Of a DNA stretch of 14,630 nt, positions 1-7,035 are shown piece after piece. Each line of letters opens with the position of its first letter. Positions within the stretch are counted from its first letter, which is position 1. Made by a program: the position numbers and the translations under genes. Below the pieces are notes generated by a model. That model worked only from the letters and a program-made list of their open reading frames with translations. It searched no databases and was not told where the DNA came from. Source of the stretch: Comamonadaceae bacterium (lineage in GTDB: Bacteria > Pseudomonadota > Gammaproteobacteria > Burkholderiales > Burkholderiaceae_C); the NCBI GenBank assembly GCA_947372005.1, contig CANBRV010000027.1:1-14630 (forward strand), read 5' to 3'.

Positions 1-61
1 TGGCCATATTGCCGCCGCCGATAAAGCCAATGTGTGTGTTTGTAAGGTGTAAACTGCTCAT
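1..61 (-). CDS. proC: Pyrroline-5-carboxylate reductase, N-terminal fragment (cut by window edge)
   Basis: Reading the minus strand from an ATG at 61-59 gives 20 codons, MSSLHLTNTHIGFIGGGNMA, before the window ends. The stretch IGFIGGGNMA is the glycine-rich NAD(P)-binding Rossmann motif that opens ProC proteins, which reduce pyrroline-5-carboxylate to proline in the cytoplasm. The motif lies where ProC has it, within the first 20 residues. Only this start is visible, so the catalytic dimerisation domain cannot be checked. Other Rossmann enzymes with a similar GxGxM start, such as 3-hydroxyisobutyrate dehydrogenase or F420-dependent reductases, are less likely because GGGNMA is typical of ProC. 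No clear ribosome binding site precedes the ATG. The gene is divergent from the binding-protein gene at 97, only 35 bases away. Confidence 0.8.
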   Translation of the reverse strand, partial: MSSLHLTNTHIGFIGGGNMA

Positions 62-85
62 AGATCAAATAGTCATTTTTGTAAC

Positions 86-90
86 GGAGA
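86..90 (+). promoter_or_regulatory. Ribosome binding site GGAGA deciding a TTG start
   Basis: GGAGA lies six bases before the TTG at 97-99. It supports that TTG as the start of the binding-protein gene rather than the ATG at 124, which has no comparable site and would remove the charged start of the signal peptide. Confidence 0.7.
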
Positions 91-96
91 CGTACG

Positions 97-1209
97 TTGA
101 AACAACTCATTATCTTGCTAACGATGGCATTAGGTTGGGCAAGTGGTAGCGTGCACGCGCAAGATATCGTGCTGGGTCAATCTGTTCCTTTGACGGGAAG
201 TAATGCAGATATTGGTCGCGACATGCGGGATGGTGCTTTGGCTGTGTTTGCTAAAGCAAATAGCGGTGCCGCGTTAGGCGGACGAAAAATTCACCTGATT
301 ACATTGGACAACGCAAATAGCCGTGTGCAAGCGCTACAAAACACCAAGCAACTTTTAGATAGTGACAAAGCCGTGGCGTTGTTTGGCTACAACTCGGCGA
401 CAACAAGTCTGGATGCGCTGCCTTTAATTGAAGCTAAAAATATGGCTTTGTTTGCACCATTTACTGGCTCGCCCAGTGCGCGTGATCATCCTAATGTATT
501 CACCATTCGCGCATCGTATTTAGATGAAGCGCAAAAAGTGGCAGAGATTCTTAAAAATACAGGCTCTACAAAGGCCGTGATCGTTTATTACGATGACGAG
601 GCAGGCAAGTCCAATGTGCAAATGGTCAATACCGCTTTTGAAGGTGGTGTAAAGCCGCGTGTATTGGCCGTAAAGCGTAATGTGAAATTGGGCGAGGCGG
701 CGTTTGAGAGTGTGTTCAAAGATCCGCCGCACTACATGCTCTTTACAACGCAATCTTCGGTCGTAGGCGATTACATGCAAGTAGCGCAGGCTAAGGGGCA
801 GAGCGTCCCTGTGACGGCGCTATCTTTTGTCAATCCTGATGAATTGGCTAGAAGCTATGGAGTGGTGGCACGTGGCGCCATGGTGTCACAGGTAGTGCCT
901 TCGCCTAATGGTTCGCTGCTGTTTAGCAATGCGGCGCTGCGCGAGTGCGCTAAATTATTAAAAGACTTTAATGGCGCCAAGCTGAACTACACCTCACTAG
1001 AGGCTTGTTTGGCAGCAAAGACGCTTGTTAAGGTGATTCAACAAGTGGGTCCGGCCCGAGTGACACGCTCCGCATTGTTGAAGGGCTTGAGTAACGCTGG
1101 ACGTATTGACTTAGATGGTTTTGTGCTCGACTACACCAAAGGACGTCACGGCAGCCGCTTTGTGGATATCAGCTTTTTGTCGCGTGACAGCATGTTTCAA
1201 AGTAAATAA
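97..1209 (+). CDS. Periplasmic substrate-binding protein of the branched-chain amino acid ABC transporter type (LivK-like)
   Basis: The 370-residue product starts with a Sec signal peptide: a Lys at residue 2, a hydrophobic core at 4-15, and a likely signal peptidase I site after Val-His-Ala at 19-21. The mature part has the type I periplasmic binding fold of the LivK family. It opens with IVLGQSVPLTGSNADIGRD and continues through VALFGYNSATTS and FAPFTGSPSARD to FTIRASYLDEAQKVAEIL. Such proteins capture amino acids, amides or aromatic acids for an ABC permease. No permease or ATPase gene is adjacent, so the ligand cannot be told. It starts at TTG with a good Shine-Dalgarno site. glpK begins 11 bases after the stop, so the two are probably co-transcribed. 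Family assignment is firm; any link to glycerol use is a guess from position. Confidence 0.88.
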   Translation: MKQLIILLTMALGWASGSVHAQDIVLGQSVPLTGSNADIGRDMRDGALAVFAKANSGAALGGRKIHLITLDNANSRVQALQNTKQLLDSDKAVALFGYNSATTSLDALPLIEAKNMALFAPFTGSPSARDHPNVFTIRASYLDEAQKVAEILKNTGSTKAVIVYYDDEAGKSNVQMVNTAFEGGVKPRVLAVKRNVKLGEAAFESVFKDPPHYMLFTTQSSVVGDYMQVAQAKGQSVPVTALSFVNPDELARSYGVVARGAMVSQVVPSPNGSLLFSNAALRECAKLLKDFNGAKLNYTSLEACLAAKTLVKVIQQVGPARVTRSALLKGLSNAGRIDLDGFVLDYTKGRHGSRFVDISFLSRDSMFQSK

Positions 1210-1220
1210 CAGGTATAGCT

Positions 1221-2741
1221 ATGAAGTACATCCTTGCGCTTGATCAAGGTACGACCAGTTCGCGCGCCATTGTGTTTGATGAGGCGGGTCGCTTGGTTGT
1301 GAGTCATGCCCAAGAATTTCGGCAAATTTTCCCGCAATCGGGTTGGGTAGAGCATGACGCAAACGATATTTGGCACAGCCAATGGTCTGCAAGCTGCGCC
1401 AGCCTTGCCTTGCTGGTTAAGAGTCACGGCGGGGCTGCGTTGGAAGGGGTTTGCGCGATAGGCATCACTAATCAGCGAGAAACCACTGTACTGTGGGATC
1501 GCTCTACGGGCGAGCCGATCTACAACGCGATCGTTTGGCAGGATCGCCGCACCGCCGCACGCTGCGACGCACTTCGTGCGCAAGGCAAAGCGAAAACGAT
1601 TCAGAAAAAAACGGGGCTTGTGCTGGATGCTTATTTTTCGGCGACCAAACTAGAGTGGCTGCTCGACAACGTACCGACGGCAAGAGTGCGTGCAGAACGC
1701 GGAGAGCTGTGCTTTGGCACCGTGGATAGCTGGCTTATTTATAAGCTGACTGCGGGTAAGGTTCATGCAACAGATGTGAGTAACGCTTCGCGCACGATGC
1801 TGTTTAACATTCACACGCTAGCGTGGGACAAAGAATTGCTTGCACTCTTCAATATTCCTGCTGCGGTGTTGCCAAGTGTGGTGCCTAGCTCGGGCGTGCT
1901 CGGTGAGACAGATCCAGCGTTATTTGAATCAACTGGACTGAAGCGATCTATCTTGATTGCAGGCGTGGCGGGTGACCAGCAAGCGGCAACCTTTGGACAA
2001 AACTGTTTTGCGCCAGGCACAGCCAAAAACACGTACGGCACGGGCTGCTTCATGCTCATGAATACAGGCACTACGGCGGTTACTTCCGAGAATCAATTGC
2101 TCACAACCATCGGCTGGCAAGGCACGGGAAAACCAGCCTATTGCTTGGAAGGCTCGGTATTTATGGGCGGCGCAACGGTGCAGTGGCTGCGTGATGGGCT
2201 GCAAATCATTAGCAAAGCCTCGGAGGTGGAGGCATTGGCGGCTAGCGTCACTGGCGTAGACGATTGCTATCTCGTGCCTGCTTTCACGGGGCTGGGTACG
2301 CCGCATTGGGATGGCTTTGCTCGTGGTGTCTTGGTTGGCATGACGCGTGGCACAACGCGTGCGCATATTGCCCGTGCAGCGCTCGAGGCGATTTGTTTGC
2401 AAAGTGCCGATGTGTTCTCGGCCATGCAGGCGGACTCGGGCATTGCACTGTCAGAGCTCCGCGTGGATGGCGGTGCCACGGCTAACAATTTATTGATGCA
2501 GCTGCAAGCGGATGTACTCGGCGTTCCTGTGGTGCGCCCATTGGTTACAGAAACGACAGCGCTAGGAGCGGCTTATTTAGCGGGACTTGCCGTAGGTGTT
2601 TGGGCAAGTGCTGCTGAACTCTCTGCGCAGTGGGCTGTGGACAGGCGATTTGAACCCGTGTGGTCCGATGCCGAGCGCCTCTGCAAGCAAGAGCGGTGGT
2701 CTGAAGCGGTTGAACGTAGTCGCGCTTGGGTCAAAAAATAA
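1221..2741 (+). CDS. glpK: Glycerol kinase
   Basis: The protein has 506 residues, close to the usual 500, and phosphorylates glycerol with ATP to sn-glycerol-3-phosphate in the cytoplasm. FGGY-kinase landmarks are present in order: the N-terminal phosphate-binding ALDQGTTSSRA (6-16), glycerol-contacting Arg86-Glu87 in ITNQRETT, Trp106 in NAIVWQDRR, Tyr138 within the family signature YFSATKLEWLLDN (138-150), and the catalytic Asp252 in AGVAGDQQAATFGQ. The adenine-binding C-terminal part carries LRVDGGATANN. The sequence is full length with no missing catalytic residue. No strong Shine-Dalgarno site precedes the ATG, so it may depend on translation from the binding-protein gene 11 bases upstream. 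Its stop overlaps the glpD start. Neither a glycerol facilitator (glpF) nor the repressor gene glpR is in the window. Confidence 0.97.
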   Translation: MKYILALDQGTTSSRAIVFDEAGRLVVSHAQEFRQIFPQSGWVEHDANDIWHSQWSASCASLALLVKSHGGAALEGVCAIGITNQRETTVLWDRSTGEPIYNAIVWQDRRTAARCDALRAQGKAKTIQKKTGLVLDAYFSATKLEWLLDNVPTARVRAERGELCFGTVDSWLIYKLTAGKVHATDVSNASRTMLFNIHTLAWDKELLALFNIPAAVLPSVVPSSGVLGETDPALFESTGLKRSILIAGVAGDQQAATFGQNCFAPGTAKNTYGTGCFMLMNTGTTAVTSENQLLTTIGWQGTGKPAYCLEGSVFMGGATVQWLRDGLQIISKASEVEALAASVTGVDDCYLVPAFTGLGTPHWDGFARGVLVGMTRGTTRAHIARAALEAICLQSADVFSAMQADSGIALSELRVDGGATANNLLMQLQADVLGVPVVRPLVTETTALGAAYLAGLAVGVWASAAELSAQWAVDRRFEPVWSDAERLCKQERWSEAVERSRAWVKK

Positions 2742-4234
2742 TGACAGCATCGTTGACGCGCACACAATCGTTTGCCAAATTGGCCGAGCAGCCAAGCTTT
2801 GACATGATTGTGGTGGGTGGTGGTGCTACTGGGCTTGGTACGGCGCTAGATGCCGCTAGTCGTGGCCTACGCGTGGCAGTGTTTGAGTCACATGATTTTG
2901 CCTCGGGTACGTCCTCACGTGCTACCAAGCTGGCGCATGGCGGCGTGCGTTATTTGGCACAAGGACACATTCCGCTGGTGCGCGAAGCGCTACGTGAACG
3001 CAGTCGTCTCTTGGCGAATGCGCCGCATAACGCCCATCCGCTGCCATTTGTGATGCCAAGTTTTAAATGGTGGGAGCGTCCGTTTTATGGCGTCGGGCTC
3101 AAGGTGTATGACGCGCTTTCGGGTGCGCATGGACTGGGCGCAACAGAATTTTTATCAAGCGTAGAGACGCAGCAAGCCTTACCTGGCATTCGTTCCGATG
3201 GCTTGTCAGGTGGCGTGCGTTATTGGGATGGACAGTTCAACGATGCGCGATTGGCGATTGATTTAGCGCGAACAGCGGCTAGCTTTGGCACGCTTGTTTT
3301 TAACTATTGCAAGGTCGATCGTTTGATTGAGGAAGCCGGCAAAGTAGTTGGCGTGCACGTGGTTGATCAAGAGACGGGGCAAGGTTACGACGTGCACAGC
3401 CGCTGCGTGATTAACGCTACGGGCGTGTGGGTCGATGCTTTACGTGGTGCAGGCGTAGACCCATCTGCTACTAAGCCACATATGGTAAGGCCTAGCCGAG
3501 GGGTGCATTTGGTTGTTAGTCGTGACTTTATGCCAACCGACTCAGCTATGCTGATTCCTAAAACGCGCGATGGACGTGTGCTGTTTATCGTGCCGTGGCT
3601 TGGGCATCTTATCTTGGGTACAACCGACACGCCTGTCGATGCGGCCAGCCGCGAGCCGTATGCTGACACAGCCGATGTGGACTTCATTTTGGGTGAAGCG
3701 GCACATTATTTAAAGCGTGCGCCGACAAGAGCAGATGTGCTGAGCATCTGGTCAGGGCTGCGACCGCTAGTGCAGGATGTGAGCGCAGGTAGCACTAAAG
3801 CCATTAGCCGTGAGCACACCATTGAGATTGCAGCGAATGGGCTTCTCACCGTGACAGGCGGCAAGTGGACAACCTACCGCGCGATGTCGGAGGACGTGAT
3901 GGCGCATGCGCTTGCTGCGAAGCTCTTACCAGTAGGCACATCGCCCGACTGCATTACTTACGATTTACCCATTCTTGGGGCGGACAGCCCATGCAACACG
4001 CCAGATATGGCTCGTGCGGGCGATTCCGACTTTGTGCGCTTTGCGGTAGAGCATGAGTTTGCCCGTACGGTGTCCGATGTGCTGGCGCGCCGATCGCGAG
4101 TCTTATTTTTACATGCGAAGGCGGCTGAAAAGTTAGTGCCCGCTGTTTCTGAATCGCTTATAAAACATGGCGTAATGAATCCTGATGCAGCTTCTTTGGT
4201 GCATCTGGCACGGCAATACCAAAGCTGCCCCTAA
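2741..4234 (+). CDS. glpD: FAD-dependent glycerol-3-phosphate dehydrogenase (aerobic type)
   Basis: This membrane-associated flavoenzyme oxidises glycerol-3-phosphate to dihydroxyacetone phosphate and passes electrons to quinone. The 497 residues match the usual size of about 500. The Rossmann motif VVGGGATGLG is at 24-33, the family signature ASGTSSRATKLAHGGVRYL at 54-72, the substrate-site region SGLRPL at 338-343, and the second FAD motif TGGKWTTYR at 372-380. A C-terminal DAO_C-type helical domain follows from about 425 and includes EFARTVSDVLARRSR. I chose the ATG at 2741, whose A is the last base of the glpK stop (TAATG), the arrangement of translational coupling. An in-frame TTG at 2726 would add five residues inside glpK and is less likely. 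With glpK it forms a complete glycerol-to-DHAP route. Confidence 0.96.
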   Translation: MTASLTRTQSFAKLAEQPSFDMIVVGGGATGLGTALDAASRGLRVAVFESHDFASGTSSRATKLAHGGVRYLAQGHIPLVREALRERSRLLANAPHNAHPLPFVMPSFKWWERPFYGVGLKVYDALSGAHGLGATEFLSSVETQQALPGIRSDGLSGGVRYWDGQFNDARLAIDLARTAASFGTLVFNYCKVDRLIEEAGKVVGVHVVDQETGQGYDVHSRCVINATGVWVDALRGAGVDPSATKPHMVRPSRGVHLVVSRDFMPTDSAMLIPKTRDGRVLFIVPWLGHLILGTTDTPVDAASREPYADTADVDFILGEAAHYLKRAPTRADVLSIWSGLRPLVQDVSAGSTKAISREHTIEIAANGLLTVTGGKWTTYRAMSEDVMAHALAAKLLPVGTSPDCITYDLPILGADSPCNTPDMARAGDSDFVRFAVEHEFARTVSDVLARRSRVLFLHAKAAEKLVPAVSESLIKHGVMNPDAASLVHLARQYQSCP

Positions 4235-4238
4235 ATAG

Positions 4239-4254
4239 AGCCTGCAAACAGGCT
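4239..4254. other. Small perfect hairpin after glpD
   Basis: AGCCTG and CAGGCT form a six-base stem around a CAAA loop, four bases beyond the glpD stop. No T-run follows on either strand, so it is not a standard intrinsic terminator. It could slow transcription or protect the 3' end of the glpKD message. Its role is uncertain. Confidence 0.4.
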
Positions 4255-4259
4255 ACAAT
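4254..4259 (+). promoter_or_regulatory. Possible -10 box of the dksA promoter with GC-rich discriminator
   Basis: TACAAT at 4254-4259 resembles a sigma-70 -10 box and is followed by CGCGCGCCC, a very GC-rich discriminator. Transcription would start near 4266, leaving a leader of about 42 bases before the dksA ATG. No good -35 box lies 16-18 bases upstream (the sequence there is close to CTAAAT), so this is only a candidate. The region overlaps the hairpin by one base. Confidence 0.35.
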
Positions 4260-4308
4260 CGCGCGCCCATTGGCTTTATTCGCCTTCTTTGATCTACTTG
4301 CTTCTAAA

Positions 4309-4560
4309 ATGAAAACTCCCGTTAAAGCCGCTAAAAAAGTTGTTCCAACTAAAAAGTCAGTCCCTGTTAAAAAACCAGCGCCTGCAAAAAAAGTGGTGTC
4401 CGTTAAGGTGCCTGCAAAAAAGGCGATCGCTAAGCCAGTAGAAAAAACGCCGACTAAACCTACGCCAGCTAAAGCTTCAAAAGTAGAAAAAACTGTGGCT
4501 CCTGTTACTGAGCCCACGCCTGCCGTCGTTATGAAGCCGGCAAAGGTTCGCAAGGGCGTA
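4309..4560 (+). repeat. Low-complexity Lys/Pro/Ala/Val coding stretch in dksA
   Basis: The first 84 codons or so of dksA are dominated by AAA, GCT/GCA, CCA/CCT and GTT codons. They give irregular repeats of the form KKxxPxKK and PAKK, for example VKKPAPAKK and VPAKKAIAKP. The composition resembles histone H1-like tails and suggests growth by slippage or short duplications. A long open reading frame on the opposite strand here (Thr/Gly/Phe-rich) is its mirror image and is not annotated. Confidence 0.7.
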
Positions 4561-5133
4561 GATAAAAACTATGTCGCACCGCCTACCGTTGTGCTGGTGC
4601 AGACCTCGGCTAAATTGGTTCATACGCCAACCGGGCTAGGGCAAGTCTTGAATCCAGCAGTGATTCCGGCGCCTATTAAAAAGAATGCGAAGTTAGCAGG
4701 TAATTGGAAGACCAAAAAGCCTCACGAATTGAGTGATGCAGAAGTCATCGCGATGCCTGATGATGAATATATGAACAAAACGCAATTAGCGTTTTTTAAA
4801 TTCAAACTCAGCGAGTTGCGTGACAGCATCTTAAAAAGCGCATCTGAAACAACTGAACACATGCGTGACGATAGCGCTGTGGTACCAGATCCTACAGATC
4901 GCGCGACGATTGAAGAAGAGCATGCTCTTGAGTTGCGTACGCGTGACCGCGAGCGCAAGCTACTCAAAAAAATTCAGCAATCGCTTGGCCGTATTGACCA
5001 AGATGACTATGGCTACTGCGATGAAACGGGTGAGCCGATTGGCGTGAGCCGATTGATCGCTCGTCCTACGGCGACTTTGTCGCTAGAGGCTCAGCAACGC
5101 CGAGAGCTTAAGCAAAAAATGTTCGGAGACTAA
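4309..5133 (+). CDS. dksA: RNA polymerase-binding transcription factor DksA with long basic N-terminal arm
   Basis: DksA enters the RNA polymerase secondary channel and works with ppGpp at stringent-response promoters. The C-terminal half (about 140-274) aligns with the whole E. coli protein. The coiled coil includes the tip motif DPTDRA (194-199), with the tip Asp and Ala residues needed for activity, followed by ELRTRDRERKLLKKI. Of the four zinc-ligand cysteines only Cys237 remains; the others are Thr240, Ser258 and Ala261. This zinc-less pattern is also known in alphaproteobacterial and other Burkholderiales DksA proteins. Residues 1-135 are an extra Lys/Pro/Ala/Val-rich low-complexity arm, making 274 residues against about 150 in E. 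coli. The ATG at 4309 is preferred over an in-frame TTG at 4270, whose added residues are hydrophobic and unlike the family; neither has a clear Shine-Dalgarno site. The stop overlaps the next start. Confidence 0.93.
   Translation: MKTPVKAAKKVVPTKKSVPVKKPAPAKKVVSVKVPAKKAIAKPVEKTPTKPTPAKASKVEKTVAPVTEPTPAVVMKPAKVRKGVDKNYVAPPTVVLVQTSAKLVHTPTGLGQVLNPAVIPAPIKKNAKLAGNWKTKKPHELSDAEVIAMPDDEYMNKTQLAFFKFKLSELRDSILKSASETTEHMRDDSAVVPDPTDRATIEEEHALELRTRDRERKLLKKIQQSLGRIDQDDYGYCDETGEPIGVSRLIARPTATLSLEAQQRRELKQKMFGD
5125..5128 (+). promoter_or_regulatory. Ribosome binding site GGAG within the dksA 3' end
   Basis: GGAG in the penultimate codons of dksA lies four bases before the overlapping ATG at 5133. It supports that start for the STAS-domain gene and its translational coupling to dksA. 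Confidence 0.55.
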
Positions 5134-6425
5134 TGTCACTAGAGCGCAAGCAGCACGCTGACCTCGTTCGACACCGCGAGCTCAACGCTTTGCGTCGGCT
5201 TATGGTGCAGCGCGGCGCGGCGCAGTCACCGCTTTTAGATGAAAAAATAGCACGTCAGCCCAACGCTTTTGTAGCTACCAACACTATTGACAAAATCGAT
5301 GCGCTTGAAGCGCAGATGAGCCAACAATTATTTCAGCGTAGCACTGAGACGGAGCAAGACACAGGTGGTTTTCAGCTCACTCAAATTGAAGCATTCAGCA
5401 ATTCGGTGCAGACGACGCAAAGCATGGCAATTCAAATGCAAGAGCCAAGCATACTGCAGCAGGCGGGGGAGCATTTTGCCAATAACAAAGCGCAGCTAGC
5501 ACAAAACCTGTTGGAGCAAGCCATTGGTGAGCGCGGCCTTCAGCATGACCGCGTCCCCACTTGGCTTGCTTTGTTCGACTTATACCGAGCGACTGATCAG
5601 CTGGATCGATTTGAAGCCTTGGCGTTAGATTTTTCGGTGCGCTTTGGACGCTCACCACCATCATGGATATCCATCCCAGAGCAAGCTGCTTTGGCTGAGC
5701 GTGAGCGTCAACCGATGCAAAGTACCGGGCTTGCTGATTGGGCTGCTCCACCAGCACTCACACAAGCTGATTTGCTTGCGTTGCAAGATGCAGCACAAGC
5801 GGCAATGAAGACATCGCGTCAACTGGCTATAGATTGGCGTAGCTTTGTCGCGACGGATGCGGCTCAGTGGCGACTATTGAGCGCCGCCTTGCATTATCTA
5901 GCCTCGCAGCGCGTACATTGCTTGGTGCATGGCCTTGCTGCGCTTGAGCAATCTTTCGATCCAGAGTCAGCCGAGTCACTGCTGGCAAAACTGGCGCTTG
6001 TGCGATGCCAAAATAAAGCACAAGTGTTTGAGGATATGGCGATTGATTACAGTGTGCAATTTGAAATTTCACCACCTGATTGGATAAAGCCTGAGTGCCG
6101 TTTTGAGGCGGCAACTGTTGCAAATGCGCCTTCGACTAAAGCAAAACCCCCAGTGAGCTTGCCCCCAGAGCTTTACGGCACTTTGGATGCTGCGCGTGCG
6201 GTTAAAACACTTGCCGATTGGGTACCTAGTGACGGCATAGTTATCCGATGCGACCGATTGGTGCGCTGCGATCCAGTTGCGGCAATGGCGATTGCCCGCT
6301 TTGCCGAAGCTGTTAAAGCGCAAGGTATTCAGTTGGAATTGCAAGGTGTGCACCGTGTGCTAGCTGCTTATTTTGCAATGAAGAACCTATACGACTACGC
6401 CAAGGTAACTATCCGCCGCGACTAA
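5133..6425 (+). CDS. Tandem helical-repeat plus STAS-like domain protein (duplicated architecture)
   Basis: This 430-residue cytoplasmic protein has no signal peptide or membrane segment. The C-terminal part (about 345-430) reads as a STAS domain, as in MlaB and anti-sigma antagonists: GIVIRCDRLVRCD, a helix, then LELQGVHRVLAAYFAM. A diverged second copy sits at about 229-275 (LAIDWRSFVATDAAQWRLL then HCLVHGLAALEQSF). Each STAS copy is preceded by a TPR/FimV-like helical segment. The two segments end alike: FEALALDFSVRFGRSPPSWI (160-179) and FEDMAIDYSVQFEISPPDWI (299-318). The phosphorylatable Ser of classical anti-sigma antagonists is not evident. The ATG overlaps the dksA stop (TAATG), and a GGAG site at 5125-5128 inside dksA fits it, so coupling to dksA is likely; hslV starts 16 bases after its end. 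Exact function is unknown. Confidence 0.75.
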   Translation: MSLERKQHADLVRHRELNALRRLMVQRGAAQSPLLDEKIARQPNAFVATNTIDKIDALEAQMSQQLFQRSTETEQDTGGFQLTQIEAFSNSVQTTQSMAIQMQEPSILQQAGEHFANNKAQLAQNLLEQAIGERGLQHDRVPTWLALFDLYRATDQLDRFEALALDFSVRFGRSPPSWISIPEQAALAERERQPMQSTGLADWAAPPALTQADLLALQDAAQAAMKTSRQLAIDWRSFVATDAAQWRLLSAALHYLASQRVHCLVHGLAALEQSFDPESAESLLAKLALVRCQNKAQVFEDMAIDYSVQFEISPPDWIKPECRFEAATVANAPSTKAKPPVSLPPELYGTLDAARAVKTLADWVPSDGIVIRCDRLVRCDPVAAMAIARFAEAVKAQGIQLELQGVHRVLAAYFAMKNLYDYAKVTIRRD

Positions 6426-6441
6426 TTGAGAGAGAAATAGC

Positions 6442-7029
6442 ATGTCCTTAGACCCCAACCACCACCGCGCCGATAGCATGTACGGCACTACGATTCTTTC
6501 CGTGCGCCGTGAAGTGACTAATCCAGACGGCACTAAGCAGTGGAGCGTTGCCTTAGGTGGCGATGGCCAGGTCACGCTGGGCTCGATCGTCATCAAATCG
6601 ACGGCACGCAAAATCCGCCGCCTGCATCACGACAAAGTGCTGGCGGGTTTTGCAGGTGCGACCGCTGATGCGTTCACCTTGTTCGAGCGTTTTGAATCCA
6701 AGCTAGAGAAGCACCAAGGTCACTTGGTTCGCGCAGCGATTGAACTCACCAAAGACTGGCGCACAGACCGCGTGTTGCGCCGCCTAGAGGCCATGCTGGC
6801 TGTGGCCGACAGCACGGCGTCCCTCATCATCACAGGCAATGGCGACGTGCTAGAGCCTGAGCACGGCATTGTGGCCATTGGTTCGGGTGGTGCGTATGCG
6901 CAGGCCGCAGCCAAAGGCATGCTAGATAACACGGAACTATCTGCGGCAGAGATCGTTAAAAAATCCCTCACCATTGCGGCCGATTTGTGCATCTATACCA
7001 ACCACAACCATATCATCGAGACTTTGTAA
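6442..7029 (+). CDS. hslV: ATP-dependent protease subunit HslV (ClpQ)
   Basis: HslV is the proteasome-like threonine peptidase of the HslUV complex, a double hexameric ring that degrades misfolded proteins fed in by HslU. Catalytic landmarks are present: the nucleophile Thr16 in YGTTILSVRR, Asp41 in GGDGQ, Lys57 in STARKIRR, then FAGATADAFTLFERFE, KDWRTDR, SLIITGNGDV and GSGGAYAQAAA. A purine-rich GAGAGAG site about eight bases upstream supports the ATG at 6442. This implies a 15-residue propeptide ending Met-Tyr-Gly, removed to expose Thr16; E. coli HslV loses only Met. An ATG at 6478 would leave a three-residue propeptide but has no Shine-Dalgarno site. Between SVRR and the GGDGQ strand there are 16 residues against seven in E. 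coli, a longer hairpin loop. hslU begins six bases after the stop. Confidence 0.96.
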   Translation: MSLDPNHHRADSMYGTTILSVRREVTNPDGTKQWSVALGGDGQVTLGSIVIKSTARKIRRLHHDKVLAGFAGATADAFTLFERFESKLEKHQGHLVRAAIELTKDWRTDRVLRRLEAMLAVADSTASLIITGNGDVLEPEHGIVAIGSGGAYAQAAAKGMLDNTELSAAEIVKKSLTIAADLCIYTNHNHIIETL

Positions 7030-7035
7030 TTTTTC

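Noticed and set aside
2726..2740. TTG start for glpD inside the end of glpK
   Set aside because: The ATG at 2741 gives the TAATG overlap and the normal GlpD N-terminus; the extra five residues are glpK coding sequence in another frame.
4239..4254. Intrinsic terminator for the glpK-glpD transcript
   Set aside because: The stem is only six bases and is followed by ACAATCGCG rather than a T-run, so it is listed as a hairpin, not a terminator.
4270..4308. Upstream TTG start extending DksA by 13 residues
   Set aside because: The added residues are hydrophobic and unlike DksA, no Shine-Dalgarno site precedes the TTG, and it would sit almost at the proposed transcription start.
4158..4553. 131-residue Thr/Gly/Phe-rich open frame on the minus strand over the start of dksA
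   Set aside because: It is the mirror of the Lys/Pro/Ala codon repeats of dksA, has no family features, and crosses the glpD-dksA gap.
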